A stretch of 64,000 bases of DNA from Moraxellaceae bacterium AER2_44_116 (GTDB lineage: Bacteria; Pseudomonadota; Gammaproteobacteria; Pseudomonadales; Moraxellaceae), in assembly GCA_006546595.1 (NCBI GenBank), contig VIAD01000011.1:41055-105054 (forward strand), in the 5' to 3' direction. Each line of letters starts with the position of its first letter. The first letter of the stretch is position 1. Position numbers and translations under genes: made by a program. Shown piece by piece: positions 9,513 to 18,863 of this stretch. Under the pieces are notes generated by a model. That model ran no database searches. It was given only the letters and a program-made list of their open reading frames with translations, and was not told the DNA's origin.

Positions 9513-9541
9513 ATAATAGTTATAACACCACGCATCGTCAA
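9513..9541 (-). promoter_or_regulatory. Sigma-70 promoter of the Pro-Arg-His tRNA cluster
   Basis: On the minus strand TTGACG (9536-9541) and TATTAT (9513-9518) are separated by 17 bases, about 48 bases before tRNA-Pro. The region just downstream of the -10 is GC-rich (CGCCTCGC), as is common for stringently controlled tRNA promoters. Confidence 0.75.
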
Positions 9542-9585
9542 GCACTTTCTACATCATTATCAATTGACTGCTGATTTTGTAACCA

Positions 9586-10641
9586 TTAACGCTTGGCTTT
9601 AGCAAAATCAAGCATCCTTTGCAGTGGGATTAAGGCTTGAGGGATTAAATCCGCATCAACCAACACTTCTGGACTATCGGTTTCTAATACTTGCGCCAAA
9701 TTTTCCAACGCATTCATCGCCATCCACGGACAATGTGCACACGAACGACAGGTTGCGCCATTACCTGCGGTCGGTGCTTCCATAAATTCTTTATGGGGAC
9801 TGGCTTGCTTCATTTTATAAAAAATACCGCGATCTGTCGCGACAATAAATTGTTGATTCGGCAGCGTTTGCGAAGCTTTAATGAGTTGGGATGTTGAACC
9901 CACAGCATCAGCAATATCAACAACAGATTCGGGTGACTCTGGATGCACCAACACAGCAGCATCAGGATAAACTTTTTTCAGGTCTAAAATACCACGCGCT
10001 TTAAACTCCTCATGAACGATACACGAGCCATCCCACAGCAGCATTTCTGCGCCCGTTTCTTTTTGTACATAACGGCCTAAGTGTTTATCAGGAGCCCAAA
10101 TGATTTTTTTGCCCTGCGCTGCTAAATGCTCAACCACGTCAACTGCAATACTAGAAGTAACCACCCAATCGGCGCGGGCTTTTACCGCCGCAGAAGTATT
10201 GGCATAGACAACAACCGTGTAATCAGGATGGGCATCGCAAAACGCGGTAAATTCATCGACGGGACAGCCTAAGTCTAAAGAACAAGTCGCTTCTAACGTC
10301 GGCATTAACACCCGTTTTTCAGGATTCAGAATTTTGGCTGTTTCACCCATAAACTTCACGCCCGCCACGACAACTGTTTTGGCTGGATGCTGATTACCAA
10401 AACGCGCCATTTCGAGGGAGTCAGAAACGCAACCACCCGTTTCTTCTGCTAGGGCTTGAATATCGTTATTAGTGTAATAATGTGCGACTAATACAGCATC
10501 TTTTTCTTTTAATAAGCGTTTAATTTTACTCACTAAAGCCGCTTTATGCTCAGGGCTGATTTGCGGCTCATCCTGAAATGTTAAATGATCAAGATGGTGT
10601 TTCACTAATTCTTTTGCGGCATTATCAATGAGGTTATTCAT
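9586..10641 (-). CDS. nadA: Quinolinate synthase
   Basis: A 351-residue [4Fe-4S] enzyme that condenses iminoaspartate with dihydroxyacetone phosphate to quinolinate in NAD synthesis. The three cluster cysteines are expected in [22 protein letters not shown] and [12 protein letters not shown], all present. The blocks [18 protein letters not shown] and [16 protein letters not shown] are typical. The ATG at 10641 was preferred to an in-frame GTG three codons upstream. It is transcribed toward the tRNA cluster on the same strand. Its partner nadB is not in the window. Confidence 0.97.
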   Translation of the reverse strand: MNNLIDNAAKELVKHHLDHLTFQDEPQISPEHKAALVSKIKRLLKEKDAVLVAHYYTNNDIQALAEETGGCVSDSLEMARFGNQHPAKTVVVAGVKFMGETAKILNPEKRVLMPTLEATCSLDLGCPVDEFTAFCDAHPDYTVVVYANTSAAVKARADWVVTSSIAVDVVEHLAAQGKKIIWAPDKHLGRYVQKETGAEMLLWDGSCIVHEEFKARGILDLKKVYPDAAVLVHPESPESVVDIADAVGSTSQLIKASQTLPNQQFIVATDRGIFYKMKQASPHKEFMEAPTAGNGATCRSCAHCPWMAMNALENLAQVLETDSPEVLVDADLIPQALIPLQRMLDFAKAKR

Positions 10642-10805
10642 ACGTCTCACAAATAGGATGATGAAGTTGAGGATATTAGTGCGATTTTACCTTGTGTGGC
10701 GGCATTGTGGGATTTTTTCAAGCCACTCATCGTCAACAAACAAAAATCAACAACAACTCTTTGGATAAGCAACATACTAACCGACTAAAATTCAGCCGCA
10801 TTTAT

Positions 10806-10834
10806 TTGACAAGTGTTGACTGAGTGCATAAAAT
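10806..10834 (+). promoter_or_regulatory. Strong sigma-70 promoter of tRNA-Ala/tRNA-Glu
   Basis: TTGACA (10806-10811) and TAAAAT (10829-10834) are separated by 17 bases. A GC-rich stretch, GCGCCCCTC, follows the -10 as in stringently controlled stable RNA promoters. tRNA-Ala begins 24 bases downstream of the -10. Confidence 0.85.
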
Positions 10835-10858
10835 GCGCCCCTCATGATGTGATGCTTT

Positions 10859-10934
10859 GGGGTTATAGCTCAGTTGGTAGAGCGCTACAATGGCATTGTA
10901 GAGGTCAGCGGTTCGATCCCGCTTAACTCCACCA
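10859..10934 (+). tRNA. tRNA-Ala (GGC)
   Basis: A 76-base cloverleaf with encoded CCA. The anticodon is GGC in CTACAATGGCATTGTAG, and the acceptor GGGGTTA pairs with TAACTCC. Confidence 0.97.
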
Positions 10935-10960
10935 AACTCCATCTTGAGCGAACCGAATCG

Positions 10961-11036
10961 GTCCCTATCGTCTAGTGGCCTAGGACATCATCATTTCATG
11001 GTGGTAACTGGGGTTCGAATCCCTGTGGGGACGCCA
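10961..11036 (+). tRNA. tRNA-Glu (TTC), divergent copy
   Basis: A 76-base cloverleaf with encoded CCA. The anticodon loop ATTTCAT reads TTC. The anticodon stem TCATC/GGTGG and the T stem TGGGG/CCCTG each contain two G-U pairs, and the acceptor has one more. The second tRNA-Glu at 52474 has the usual CGCCC-TTTC loop region and clean stems. The gene shares the promoter of tRNA-Ala and ends in a good terminator. Confidence 0.93.
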
Positions 11037-11044
11037 TATTCCGA

Positions 11045-11072
11045 AAGCCCGCTGTTAGCGGGCTTTTTTTTA
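11045..11072 (+). terminator. Terminator after tRNA-Ala/tRNA-Glu
   Basis: AGCCCGC and GCGGGCT form a 7-bp stem with a 5-base loop, followed by eight T. Confidence 0.9.
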
Positions 11073-11241
11073 GGTCGTTAAACGCGTTTGTGTATCGCTA
11101 CGTATGAGTAAGTTAGTCTGCATAATATGCAGTGTTGTTGGGTGAATTTTCGTATTTTAGACGTTACTCTCAACAAAAATAACTTAGAAATCGTGTGAGC
11201 CAAATCGTGTTCATCGGCATTTTTTGGGAACAGTTTGTATT

Positions 11242-11679
11242 ATGTTTACACTGCATCCACGTTTAGCCGAAGACTCCCTTCCGCTAGGCGATTTTCCGTT
11301 AAGTACTTGTCGCTTAATGAATGACATGCACTACCCTTGGCTGGTGCTTGTGCCGCGTGTACCGAGTATTCGTGAAGTTTATGAATTATCTGTGCGCGAC
11401 CAACAACAATTGTTACGTGAATCCTCTTGGGTAAGTGAACAATTGGCGAAGTATTTCCGTGCCGAAAAAATGAATGTCGCCGCCATTGGGAATCTTGTGC
11501 CGCAATTACATATTCATCATGTCGTGCGTTACAGCAATGATGCTGCTTGGCCACAGCCTGTTTGGGGTAAACACCCTGCAATGGCTTATACCGCCGAGAA
11601 CTTGGCGTTTATGCGTGAAACGTTGATGTTGGCGTTTCGTGGTCGTGACGGCGTACCATTCGAGTGGACATTAACTTAA
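11242..11679 (+). CDS. HIT-domain protein
   Basis: 145 residues of the histidine-triad superfamily of nucleotide hydrolases and transferases. The triad region reads PQLHIHHVVRY in place of the textbook HxHxH, a form I associate with a Pseudomonas-type HIT subfamily with the same N-terminus (MF-x-LxPRL) and the same WGKHPA block near the C-terminus. The ATG at 11242 was chosen because the upstream in-frame codon at 11224 is TTG and the family begins MF. The substrate is unknown. It stands alone, followed by a weak hairpin at about 11695-11730. Confidence 0.85.
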   Translation: MFTLHPRLAEDSLPLGDFPLSTCRLMNDMHYPWLVLVPRVPSIREVYELSVRDQQQLLRESSWVSEQLAKYFRAEKMNVAAIGNLVPQLHIHHVVRYSNDAAWPQPVWGKHPAMAYTAENLAFMRETLMLAFRGRDGVPFEWTLT

Positions 11680-11761
11680 TACGATTTAAGTTTTAAAAAG
11701 GGCAAACTTGCAAAAGGATTGCCTTTTTTATTTTCTGTTATTTGTGCTTTTTGATATTTTT

Positions 11762-11792
11762 AATAAAAAAGGGCGAACATGAGTTCGCCCTT
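11762..11792 (-). terminator. Terminator of the beta-oxidation operon
   Basis: A perfect 10-bp stem (AAGGGCGAAC/GTTCGCCCTT, loop of four) is followed on the minus strand by a T run, 20 bases after the stop of the multifunctional enzyme gene. Confidence 0.88.
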
Positions 11793-11811
11793 CATCATAG
11801 CAGAGTAAAAC

Positions 11812-13989
11812 TTATTGGAAAGTTTCGCCTTTCGCTGCCATATCACGCAACAATTGTGGCGGAGCAAAACGCTCGCCAAACTTCGCGGCTAACTCATCAG
11901 CACGTTGAACAAACTCTGGCAAGCCAATATAGTTAATATATTGCAATTGACCACCTGTCCACGGCGCCATACCAATACCAAAAATCGAACCGATGTTGGC
12001 ATCTGCGACTGAGCGTAAAACGCCCTCTGCATAACAACGTGACGCTTCAATGGATTGACGGAACAATAAACGTTGTTGTAACTCAGCAAATTGCTCTGGT
12101 GTCGCTTGCTTTTTATCAGCCGCGGCAAAATGCTCCGCTAAACCCGACCATAAACGTTTTTTGCCATCGGCAGGATAATCATAAAAACCTGCACCGTCTT
12201 TTTTGCCTGCACGTTTAAAGTCATCACACATTTTGTCAATCAAGGCAAACGCTGGCTCAGTAGGAATCTCTTTGCCTTCTTGTGCGAGGTCAATTTGCGT
12301 TTGCTTACGGACTTTGCGAGTCAACTCCATGTTCACTTCATCTAAAATCGCCAATGGGCCTACGGGCATACCTGCTTGGGCAGCCGCTTGCTCAATCGAT
12401 TGGGCATTATAGCCTTCCGCCAACATGTTGACACCTTCCATACAGAATGTACCAAACACACGGGAAGTGAAGAAGCCACGGCTGTCGTTAACAACAATCG
12501 GGGTTTTCTTAATTTGTAAAACGTAATCAAAGGCTTTGGCTAAAGTCTCATCATTAGTTTTTTCGCCACAAATGATTTCGACTAATGGCATTTTATCTAC
12601 GGGTGAGAAGAAATGCAGGCCGATAAAGTTTTGTGGATGCTGTGAAGCTGTCGCTAAACCTGTAATTGGCAAAGTAGAAGTGTTAGAAGCAAAGACCAAT
12701 TCAGAATTGCATACCGCTTCGACTTTTTTGGTGACATCGGCTTTGATTTCACGGCTTTCAAATACCGCTTCAATGACTAAATCACAACCCGCCAAATCGG
12801 CATAATCGTTAGACGCTTTAATCATTGCCAATTTCTCGGCGGCGGCTTCTTTAGTCATACTGCCTTTAGAAACGCGCTTATCGAGCAGTTTTTGGCTATA
12901 GCCTTTGCCACGTTCTGCTGCTTCTAAGTTCATGTCCAACAACACGACTTCGATGCCTGACATCGCTGAAACATAAGCAATGCCCTGCCCCATCATGCCT
13001 GCGCCTAATACCCCCACTTTTTTGCTTTTCCAAACTGGATACAGCTCTTTTGATGGACGGCTTGCGCCTTTATTGATTTTTTGCAAATCAAAGAAGAACG
13101 CTTTGATGAAGTTTTTTGACTCTTTGCCACAGGCCAAACTGGTGAAATAACGACCTTCAATTTTCAAGGCATTATCAAAATCCACTTGTGCCCCTTCAAC
13201 CGCGACACACAAAATCGCTTTTGGTGCAGGATAGTTTGCACCTTTGATTTGTTTTAGCAAGTTGGATGGGAACGCGGGTAAATTCATCGCCAACGCAGGT
13301 GTACTTGGAGTACCACCGGGCATTTTATACCCTGATTTATCCCACGGTTGTTGCGCGCTCGGATTGGCAATAATCCATGCTTTAGCTTTCGCCATCATGT
13401 CTTCAGTGCTTTCGGCGATGTCGTCAATTAAACCGACGCTTTTCGCTTTAGCAACTTTCATGCGGTCGCCTTTCATCAATACGTTCATTAAGGCATTTTG
13501 AATACCTAACATACGCACAGTACGAACCACACCGCCTGCACCGGGTAATAAACCTAATGACACTTCAGGTAAACCAAACTCTGCTTTTGGATTATTTAAG
13601 GCAATACGATGATGACACGCCAAAGCGATTTCTAAACCGCCCCCTAAGGCCGTGCCATTCATTGCAGCAACAACAGGCTTGCCCAAGGTTTCTAAAGCAC
13701 GAAGTTGTGCTTTCATCACGGTCAATTTGGCTTCAAATAACGGGGCGTGTTCTGGTTTGGCTTGAATTAATGCCGTTAAATCACCGCCTGCAAAAAACGT
13801 TTTTTTCGCAGAGGTAACAATCACACCTTTAATACGCGCTTTTTCCGCTTTTAATTTAGTGACGGTTGCGGCTAAGGCGTTATCAAACACCTCATTCATG
13901 ATGTTGGCTTCGCCCGTTGGATCATCAATCGTTAGGGTAACAATACTGTCCGCATCTTCGTGCCAATGGATTCCAATAATATCAGTCAT
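11812..13989 (-). CDS. Fatty acid oxidation multifunctional enzyme (enoyl-CoA hydratase/3-hydroxyacyl-CoA dehydrogenase)
   Basis: A 725-residue fusion. The N-terminal crotonase domain (about 1-250) has the oxyanion-hole blocks KTFFAGGDL and NGTALGGGLEIALACH. The NAD-binding dehydrogenase domain begins near residue 329 with GVLGAGMMGQGIA and contains FIGLHFFSPVDKMPLVEI. A C-terminal dehydrogenase domain follows. It should hydrate enoyl-CoA and oxidise the 3-hydroxyacyl-CoA in beta-oxidation. It lies 13 bases after the thiolase gene, with which it forms a two-gene operon. It is closer in style to FadJ-like enzymes of Pseudomonadales than to E. coli FadB, so no symbol is given. Confidence 0.93.
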   Translation of the reverse strand: MTDIIGIHWHEDADSIVTLTIDDPTGEANIMNEVFDNALAATVTKLKAEKARIKGVIVTSAKKTFFAGGDLTALIQAKPEHAPLFEAKLTVMKAQLRALETLGKPVVAAMNGTALGGGLEIALACHHRIALNNPKAEFGLPEVSLGLLPGAGGVVRTVRMLGIQNALMNVLMKGDRMKVAKAKSVGLIDDIAESTEDMMAKAKAWIIANPSAQQPWDKSGYKMPGGTPSTPALAMNLPAFPSNLLKQIKGANYPAPKAILCVAVEGAQVDFDNALKIEGRYFTSLACGKESKNFIKAFFFDLQKINKGASRPSKELYPVWKSKKVGVLGAGMMGQGIAYVSAMSGIEVVLLDMNLEAAERGKGYSQKLLDKRVSKGSMTKEAAAEKLAMIKASNDYADLAGCDLVIEAVFESREIKADVTKKVEAVCNSELVFASNTSTLPITGLATASQHPQNFIGLHFFSPVDKMPLVEIICGEKTNDETLAKAFDYVLQIKKTPIVVNDSRGFFTSRVFGTFCMEGVNMLAEGYNAQSIEQAAAQAGMPVGPLAILDEVNMELTRKVRKQTQIDLAQEGKEIPTEPAFALIDKMCDDFKRAGKKDGAGFYDYPADGKKRLWSGLAEHFAAADKKQATPEQFAELQQRLLFRQSIEASRCYAEGVLRSVADANIGSIFGIGMAPWTGGQLQYINYIGLPEFVQRADELAAKFGERFAPPQLLRDMAAKGETFQ

Positions 13990-14002
13990 GTTATTTACAC
14001 CC

Positions 14003-15217
14003 TTAAACTAATTCGATAATCGTGGCGATACCCATACCGCCACCCACACACAAGGTCGCTAAACCGCGTTTTAAGCCACGACGTTCTAATTCGTCCATGA
14101 GTGTGCCTAAAATCATGCAGCCTGTTGCACCTAGGGGATGTCCCATCGCAATCGCGCCACCATTGACGTTAACAATGCTGTCATCAATGCCCATATCTTT
14201 CATAAAGCGTAAGGCAACAGCGGCAAAGGCTTCGTTTATTTCCCACAAATCAATATCTTTCGCGGTTAAGCCTGCTTTGGCTAAGGCTTTATGTGCTGCT
14301 GGTGCTGGACCTGTGAGCATGATCGTGGCATCTGCACCTGACACTGCTGTTGCTAAGAAACGGGCACGAGGTTTAATGCCAAGCTTTTCACCTGCTTGTT
14401 TGTTACCGATGAGCATCAATGCTGCACCGTCAACAATGCCTGAAGAGTTACCTGCGGTATGAACGTGAGTGATGCTTTCCACCCAATGATATTTTTGCAA
14501 AGCAACGGCATTAAAACCGCCCATTTCACCCATCATCATAAACGAAGGTTGTAATGCGCCTAAGCCATCTAAAGTAGCATTCGCACGAATAAACTCGTCT
14601 TTGGCTAATACCGTTAAACCGTTCATATCTTTGACAGACACAACTGACTTGTCAAAATAGCCATTGGCTTGTGCTGCGGCAGCACGTTGTTGTGACTGCA
14701 AAGCAAAACTATCAATATCAGTACGAGAGAAGCCTTCAAGGGTGGCAATTAAATCGGCACCAATGCCTTGAGGCACAAAACCAGTTTTTAAGTTAGTGGC
14801 AGGATCCATTGCCCATGCACCACCGTCTGAACCCATCGATAAACGCGACATGGATTCAACGCCACCTGCAATGACTAAATCTTCAAAGCCAGAGCGAACT
14901 TTCATCGCCGCCAAGTTGACCGCTTCTAAACCCGAAGCACAAAAACGATTTAACTGCACACCAGCAACCGTATCGGCCATGCCAGCAGCCAATGCGGCCG
15001 TCTTGGCAACGTCTGCACCTTGATCTCCAACGGGTGTTACACATCCCAACACCACATCATCAGCCATTTGCTTAATGGCTTGACCATTACGCTCAGCCAA
15101 TGCATCTATTAAACCTACGACTAAATCGACAGGCTTGATGGTATGGAGCGAACCATCTTTTTTACCTTTGCCACGCGGTGTGCGTATCGCATCAAAAATG
15201 AAAGCGTCAGTTGTCAT
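14003..15217 (-). CDS. Acetyl-CoA C-acyltransferase (thiolase)
   Basis: A 404-residue thiolase, the last step of beta-oxidation: it splits 3-ketoacyl-CoA with CoA. The nucleophile is C93 in [11 protein letters not shown], the catalytic His is H360 in [10 protein letters not shown], and the second Cys is C390 in [10 protein letters not shown]. It is the first gene of the operon with the hydratase/dehydrogenase. A Shine-Dalgarno AAGAGGT precedes the ATG. The promoter region carries inverted repeats over the -35 and -10, suggesting control by a repressor, perhaps acyl-CoA-responsive. This is a degradative thiolase by context. Confidence 0.94.
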   Translation of the reverse strand: MTTDAFIFDAIRTPRGKGKKDGSLHTIKPVDLVVGLIDALAERNGQAIKQMADDVVLGCVTPVGDQGADVAKTAALAAGMADTVAGVQLNRFCASGLEAVNLAAMKVRSGFEDLVIAGGVESMSRLSMGSDGGAWAMDPATNLKTGFVPQGIGADLIATLEGFSRTDIDSFALQSQQRAAAAQANGYFDKSVVSVKDMNGLTVLAKDEFIRANATLDGLGALQPSFMMMGEMGGFNAVALQKYHWVESITHVHTAGNSSGIVDGAALMLIGNKQAGEKLGIKPRARFLATAVSGADATIMLTGPAPAAHKALAKAGLTAKDIDLWEINEAFAAVALRFMKDMGIDDSIVNVNGGAIAMGHPLGATGCMILGTLMDELERRGLKRGLATLCVGGGMGIATIIELV

Positions 15218-15255
15218 CCGTTGTACCTCTTTGCTGGGCTAATATGTCAGAATGG

Positions 15256-15298
15256 CGTGTGATATAGACACGACATCCGTTGTGTACAAAACACACAA
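15256..15298 (-). promoter_or_regulatory. Promoter and paired inverted repeats of the beta-oxidation operon
   Basis: On the minus strand TTGTAC (15284-15289) and TATATC (15261-15266) are 17 bases apart. Two inverted repeats with the same layout overlap them: CGTGT-N7-ACACG at 15256-15272 and TTGTGT-N7-ACACAA at 15280-15298. Their centres are 25 bases apart. Both share GTGT-N7-ACAC. A repressor bound there would block RNA polymerase. The regulator is not identified. Confidence 0.55.
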
Positions 15299-15608
15299 AT
15301 TTATTGGACGCTCGTATAATATGTTACAACGCAGGTAAAAACCAAGCATTTGCTTGCTTAAGACGTAAAAAAATATATTTTACTTATCCCAAATAAAAGC
15401 AAAATTCCGTCGGACACCCTGTCTCTGTGTAGGAATACAGTAATATCTTTCGCAATAACTTGACCATTGTGACGATGGTCACTATCTTAATGGCACAAGA
15501 ATTAGGGATAATCCGTCAGAAGTAGTACCTAAGCTACTCTATTTAACTTATTATTAAACAACGTATTTCATATACCTTGTCACAAAGACCCAGTAGAGCT
15601 AGATATCT
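15299..15608. other. Intergenic region between thiolase and cyaB
   Basis: A 310-base gap without a gene that I can support. It contains a perfect 7-bp inverted repeat, TGACCAT-N7-ATGGTCA, at 15461-15481, about 128 bases before the cyaB start. This could be a regulator site for cyaB or for the thiolase operon on the other strand. Nothing else was recognised. Confidence 0.5.
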
Positions 15609-16994
15609 ATGGCCGTGCCATCACCTCAACTACAACAATTATTAGAGCTAGGCTCAAGGCACATGCGGCTTTTGGCTTATATGGTTGCAGTGAGTATTTT
15701 TGCCTCTGGTGTTTACACGGGGATGTATCACCCTCGAATTATTGCATTAATTCCCTTTACACTTGTGCTTGCCTATGGTCAGTCTTGGTTACATCGTCGA
15801 TTATCTAATCGTGTTCCGAGTCAAGCCACGTCTATTACGTTACTACTAGATGGTTTAATCACAGGTTTTGGTATTGCCTCAATACACTATGCCCTCGTAC
15901 CAATGCTGGTGTTTATTGCCATGCTAAATGCTAGTGCTTTATCGTTTGGCAATTTATTTTTGTGGATATTTACTGGCTTCTTTTGTTTATTTGGCTCACT
16001 GCTTGGTGGCATGATTTTTGGACTAGAAGCAGGGGTCATTGATAACACGCCAACTGCCGTGAATGTCGTTGCCCTAATTGGTGCTGCTTTTTATTTTGGC
16101 TTGACCGCATTTCGTTCTCGCGAACAGTCACGGGCGTTAATCAACGCACAAACACAGATCAGAGAGCAACAAGATGAATCGTTTCAACTATCACGTAAAC
16201 TAGCTAAGTATTTGCCAACCCAAGTTTGGGAATCTATTTTTAAGGGCAAACGTGATGCAAAATTGCAAACACAACGTAAAAAATTAACGATATTTTTCTC
16301 CGACATTAAGGACTTTACTGAAGCATCTGATGAAATGCCGCCCGATTTATTAACAGAAATGTTAAATACGTATTTTGAACACATGTCAAAAATCGCCCTA
16401 CGTTACGGTGGGACGATTGATAAGTTTATCGGCGATGCTATCTTGATTTTTTACGGTGATCCCGTCTCGCGCGGGAATAAAGAAGATGCCACAGCCTGCG
16501 TTTCAATGGCTGTTGAAATGCGACGTGAAATGCAAATCCTGCGTCAAAAATGGCAAAGTGAAAATATCGATAAACCCTTGCATATTCGTATGGGTATTAC
16601 GACTGGCTACTGCCATGTCGGTAATTTTGGTTCAGAAACTCGAATGAGCTATACCATTATTGGCCGAGATGCCAATCTTGCCGCCCGTTTACAAAGTGTC
16701 GCCTCGCCCGATGAAATTTTAATTTCTAACGAAACGTATTTATTAGTCCGTGAACATATTATGTGTCGTGAAAAAGGTGCGGTTAGCCTGAGAGGCATTG
16801 CCAAACCCATTCAGGTGTGGGAAGTGGTTGACTTTCACGCCGACATGAAAAACCAAAGTAGCTGGATTGAACACGAACTAGATGGTTTTGTGATGCACAT
16901 GGACACCAACAAAGTCAAAAACTACGATAAAGACCGTATTGTTAAAGCATTGGAGTTAGCCGCCAAGCAGCTAAAAGATACGCATATTTTATAA
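15609..16994 (+). CDS. cyaB: Class III adenylate cyclase, CyaB type
   Basis: 461 residues, close to the 463 of Pseudomonas aeruginosa CyaB. The N-terminal part (about 20-168) is a MASE2-like membrane domain of about six hydrophobic segments. The cyclase domain starts near 224: metal-binding D232 is in FFSDIKDFTE and D276 in KFIGDAILIFYGDP, followed by YTIIGRDANLAARL, which holds transition-state residues. It should make cAMP from ATP, feeding a Crp/Vfr-type regulator; in Pseudomonas this pathway controls type IV pili and twitching. A guanylate cyclase activity cannot be excluded from sequence alone. Confidence 0.87.
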   Translation: MAVPSPQLQQLLELGSRHMRLLAYMVAVSIFASGVYTGMYHPRIIALIPFTLVLAYGQSWLHRRLSNRVPSQATSITLLLDGLITGFGIASIHYALVPMLVFIAMLNASALSFGNLFLWIFTGFFCLFGSLLGGMIFGLEAGVIDNTPTAVNVVALIGAAFYFGLTAFRSREQSRALINAQTQIREQQDESFQLSRKLAKYLPTQVWESIFKGKRDAKLQTQRKKLTIFFSDIKDFTEASDEMPPDLLTEMLNTYFEHMSKIALRYGGTIDKFIGDAILIFYGDPVSRGNKEDATACVSMAVEMRREMQILRQKWQSENIDKPLHIRMGITTGYCHVGNFGSETRMSYTIIGRDANLAARLQSVASPDEILISNETYLLVREHIMCREKGAVSLRGIAKPIQVWEVVDFHADMKNQSSWIEHELDGFVMHMDTNKVKNYDKDRIVKALELAAKQLKDTHIL

Positions 16995-16997
16995 AAT

Positions 16998-17495
16998 CTA
17001 GATGGCTGAGAGTGCTTTATAGGTCAATAACAATCGTAAATCTAACTCTAATTGATGATAATTCGGCTCCATATACTCACACAATTTATAAAAAGCTTTG
17101 TTGTGCTCAAGTTCTTTGAGGTGTGCCAACTCATGAACGACTATCATTTTTAATAATTCAGGTGCAGTATCTTTAAACAAAGAGGCAATCCTAATTTCTT
17201 TCTTCGCTTTTAATTTCCCACCCTGCACTCTCGATATTTTGGTGTGCAAACCTAATGCGTTATGCACCACATCCAACTTACTGTCATAGCTCACTTTATC
17301 AATCATTGGTGCATTTTTAAGATGTTCTTGTTTTAGCGTCATTGTGTATTGATAGAGCATTTTATCGGTTTGAATGTCATGACGTTGTGGATAACGACGG
17401 CTTAAATACTCTCCTAATTTATTATCGGCAATCAGTTGTTGTACCTGATTTTGCAAGGTAATGGGATAAGCGGTTAAAAATTTGAGTTGCGACAT
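16998..17495 (-). CDS. YgjP-like zinc metallopeptidase domain protein
   Basis: 165 residues of the M48-related YgjP/DUF45 family. The zinc site is HELAH at 121-125 with a third ligand probably at H131 in LEHNKAFYKLCEYMEPNY, the typical family spacing. There is no signal peptide, so it should be cytoplasmic. It is convergent with cyaB with only 3 bases between the stops, so the two share a termination region. The substrate is not known. Confidence 0.85.
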   Translation of the reverse strand: MSQLKFLTAYPITLQNQVQQLIADNKLGEYLSRRYPQRHDIQTDKMLYQYTMTLKQEHLKNAPMIDKVSYDSKLDVVHNALGLHTKISRVQGGKLKAKKEIRIASLFKDTAPELLKMIVVHELAHLKELEHNKAFYKLCEYMEPNYHQLELDLRLLLTYKALSAI

Positions 17496-17657
17496 GGTGT
17501 AGGTTATGTTGAGCCGTGAAAAACATCATATAGCTTATCAGCTTCGTCAACTTCTGTACAAAAGCAACACTCTATGTGCCGTGACACGATTGATTAAGAT
17601 TGTTAGAGTTAGAGAGGTCGTATATCGTAAAACTGCTCTTCTTAGACTGCTCAACTT

Positions 17658-18860
17658 ATGAACAAAAATATTCTGATCGTCGGTAGCCTTGCCATTGTTT
17701 TGGGTGCAAGTAGTTATTGGTTTAACACTAAAGCGGTCGCCGTATCCGTTATTTCTCCTGAGCAAACGCGCTTACAAGTGACCATTTTAGCGACAGGACA
17801 AGTACAAACACGTACTAGTACCGCGATTAACACCGAAATTGCCGGCATCGTTAAAAGCTTAGTTGATGAAGGCCAAAGCGTTAACACAGGCGATGTTTTA
17901 GCCACTCTTGACGATAAAGATGCCGACAGCGTATATCAACAAGCAGTCGCCAATCTCAAATCAGCCGAACTCAAATTAGATCACTTACGCCATATCGATC
18001 GTCCTCAAGCCAGTCTTAAAGCACAACAAAGTGTGGTTTTATTACAACAAGCACAACGGCAACTCAGTCACACAGCGACTCTCGCTAAAACACAACAAAC
18101 CACCGAAGAAGCTTTAGCAACCGCGCAAGAACTAACGACATTGCGTGAAGCTGATGCCAATAGCGCAAAACTGCAAGTAAAAGCCTTAGCCGCTAATGGC
18201 GTGGAAGAAAACTTAGCATTAGCAGCCATTCAACAAGCGCAAAGCCAATTACAACAAGCACGACATCGCCAACAACGACAAACCATCACCAGCCCTTTTC
18301 CTGCTATTGTTTTAGAGCGTAAAGCCGATGCGGGACAATATCTCAAACAAGGCGAGCCTATACTGACGTTATCACCACTGCATCAACAAGAAATCATTGC
18401 CCGTTTGGATGAGCGTTGGTTACCGCAAATTACGTTAAATCAACCCGCAACATTATTGGCCGATGCGTTTCCGCAAGAAAAATTTACCGCCACCATTAGC
18501 CATATTGCCCCATCCATTAACGACACACGCGGCACTATTGAAATCCGTTTAAAAAGCTCTAATTGGCCAACTTTTTTACGCGAAGGCATGACCGTTTCTA
18601 TGGAATTATTAAGCCAACAACAGGCACAAGCGATGGTTATTCCGAGTGCAGCGTTACAACAAAGTCAAAATCAATATTGGTTATGGTTAGCAAAAGACGG
18701 CAAAGCGATACGACAAAATATCAGTATTGGTCAACGCGCTGCCGACAAAGTGCAAGTGATTAGCGGTTTAGCAAACGACTCGCAAATCATTCTTAGTGAT
18801 AAGCCCTTACAAGCAGGACAAAAAATCTCCATTCACGCACCTACAACCAAAGGTCAATAA
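17658..18860 (+). CDS. HlyD/MacA-type periplasmic adaptor
   Basis: 400 residues. One N-terminal membrane anchor (about 5-22, KNILIVGSLAIVLGASSYWF) is followed by a lipoyl-like half (GIVKSLVDEGQSVNTGDVLATLD), a long alpha-hairpin rich in Gln and Ala (about 85-205), the second lipoyl half and a beta-barrel. It is the first of three tightly spaced genes: adaptor, FtsX-type permease, LolD-type ATPase. The adaptor should bridge the inner-membrane ABC pump to an outer-membrane channel. No channel gene is adjacent, so a shared TolC-like protein is assumed. The substrate is unknown. Confidence 0.88.
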   Translation: MNKNILIVGSLAIVLGASSYWFNTKAVAVSVISPEQTRLQVTILATGQVQTRTSTAINTEIAGIVKSLVDEGQSVNTGDVLATLDDKDADSVYQQAVANLKSAELKLDHLRHIDRPQASLKAQQSVVLLQQAQRQLSHTATLAKTQQTTEEALATAQELTTLREADANSAKLQVKALAANGVEENLALAAIQQAQSQLQQARHRQQRQTITSPFPAIVLERKADAGQYLKQGEPILTLSPLHQQEIIARLDERWLPQITLNQPATLLADAFPQEKFTATISHIAPSINDTRGTIEIRLKSSNWPTFLREGMTVSMELLSQQQAQAMVIPSAALQQSQNQYWLWLAKDGKAIRQNISIGQRAADKVQVISGLANDSQIILSDKPLQAGQKISIHAPTTKGQ

Positions 18861-18863
18861 TTC

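Noticed and set aside
14022..14462. 146-codon frame opposite the thiolase gene
   Set aside because: Low-complexity antisense of a strongly coding thiolase frame; no start signal and no family character.
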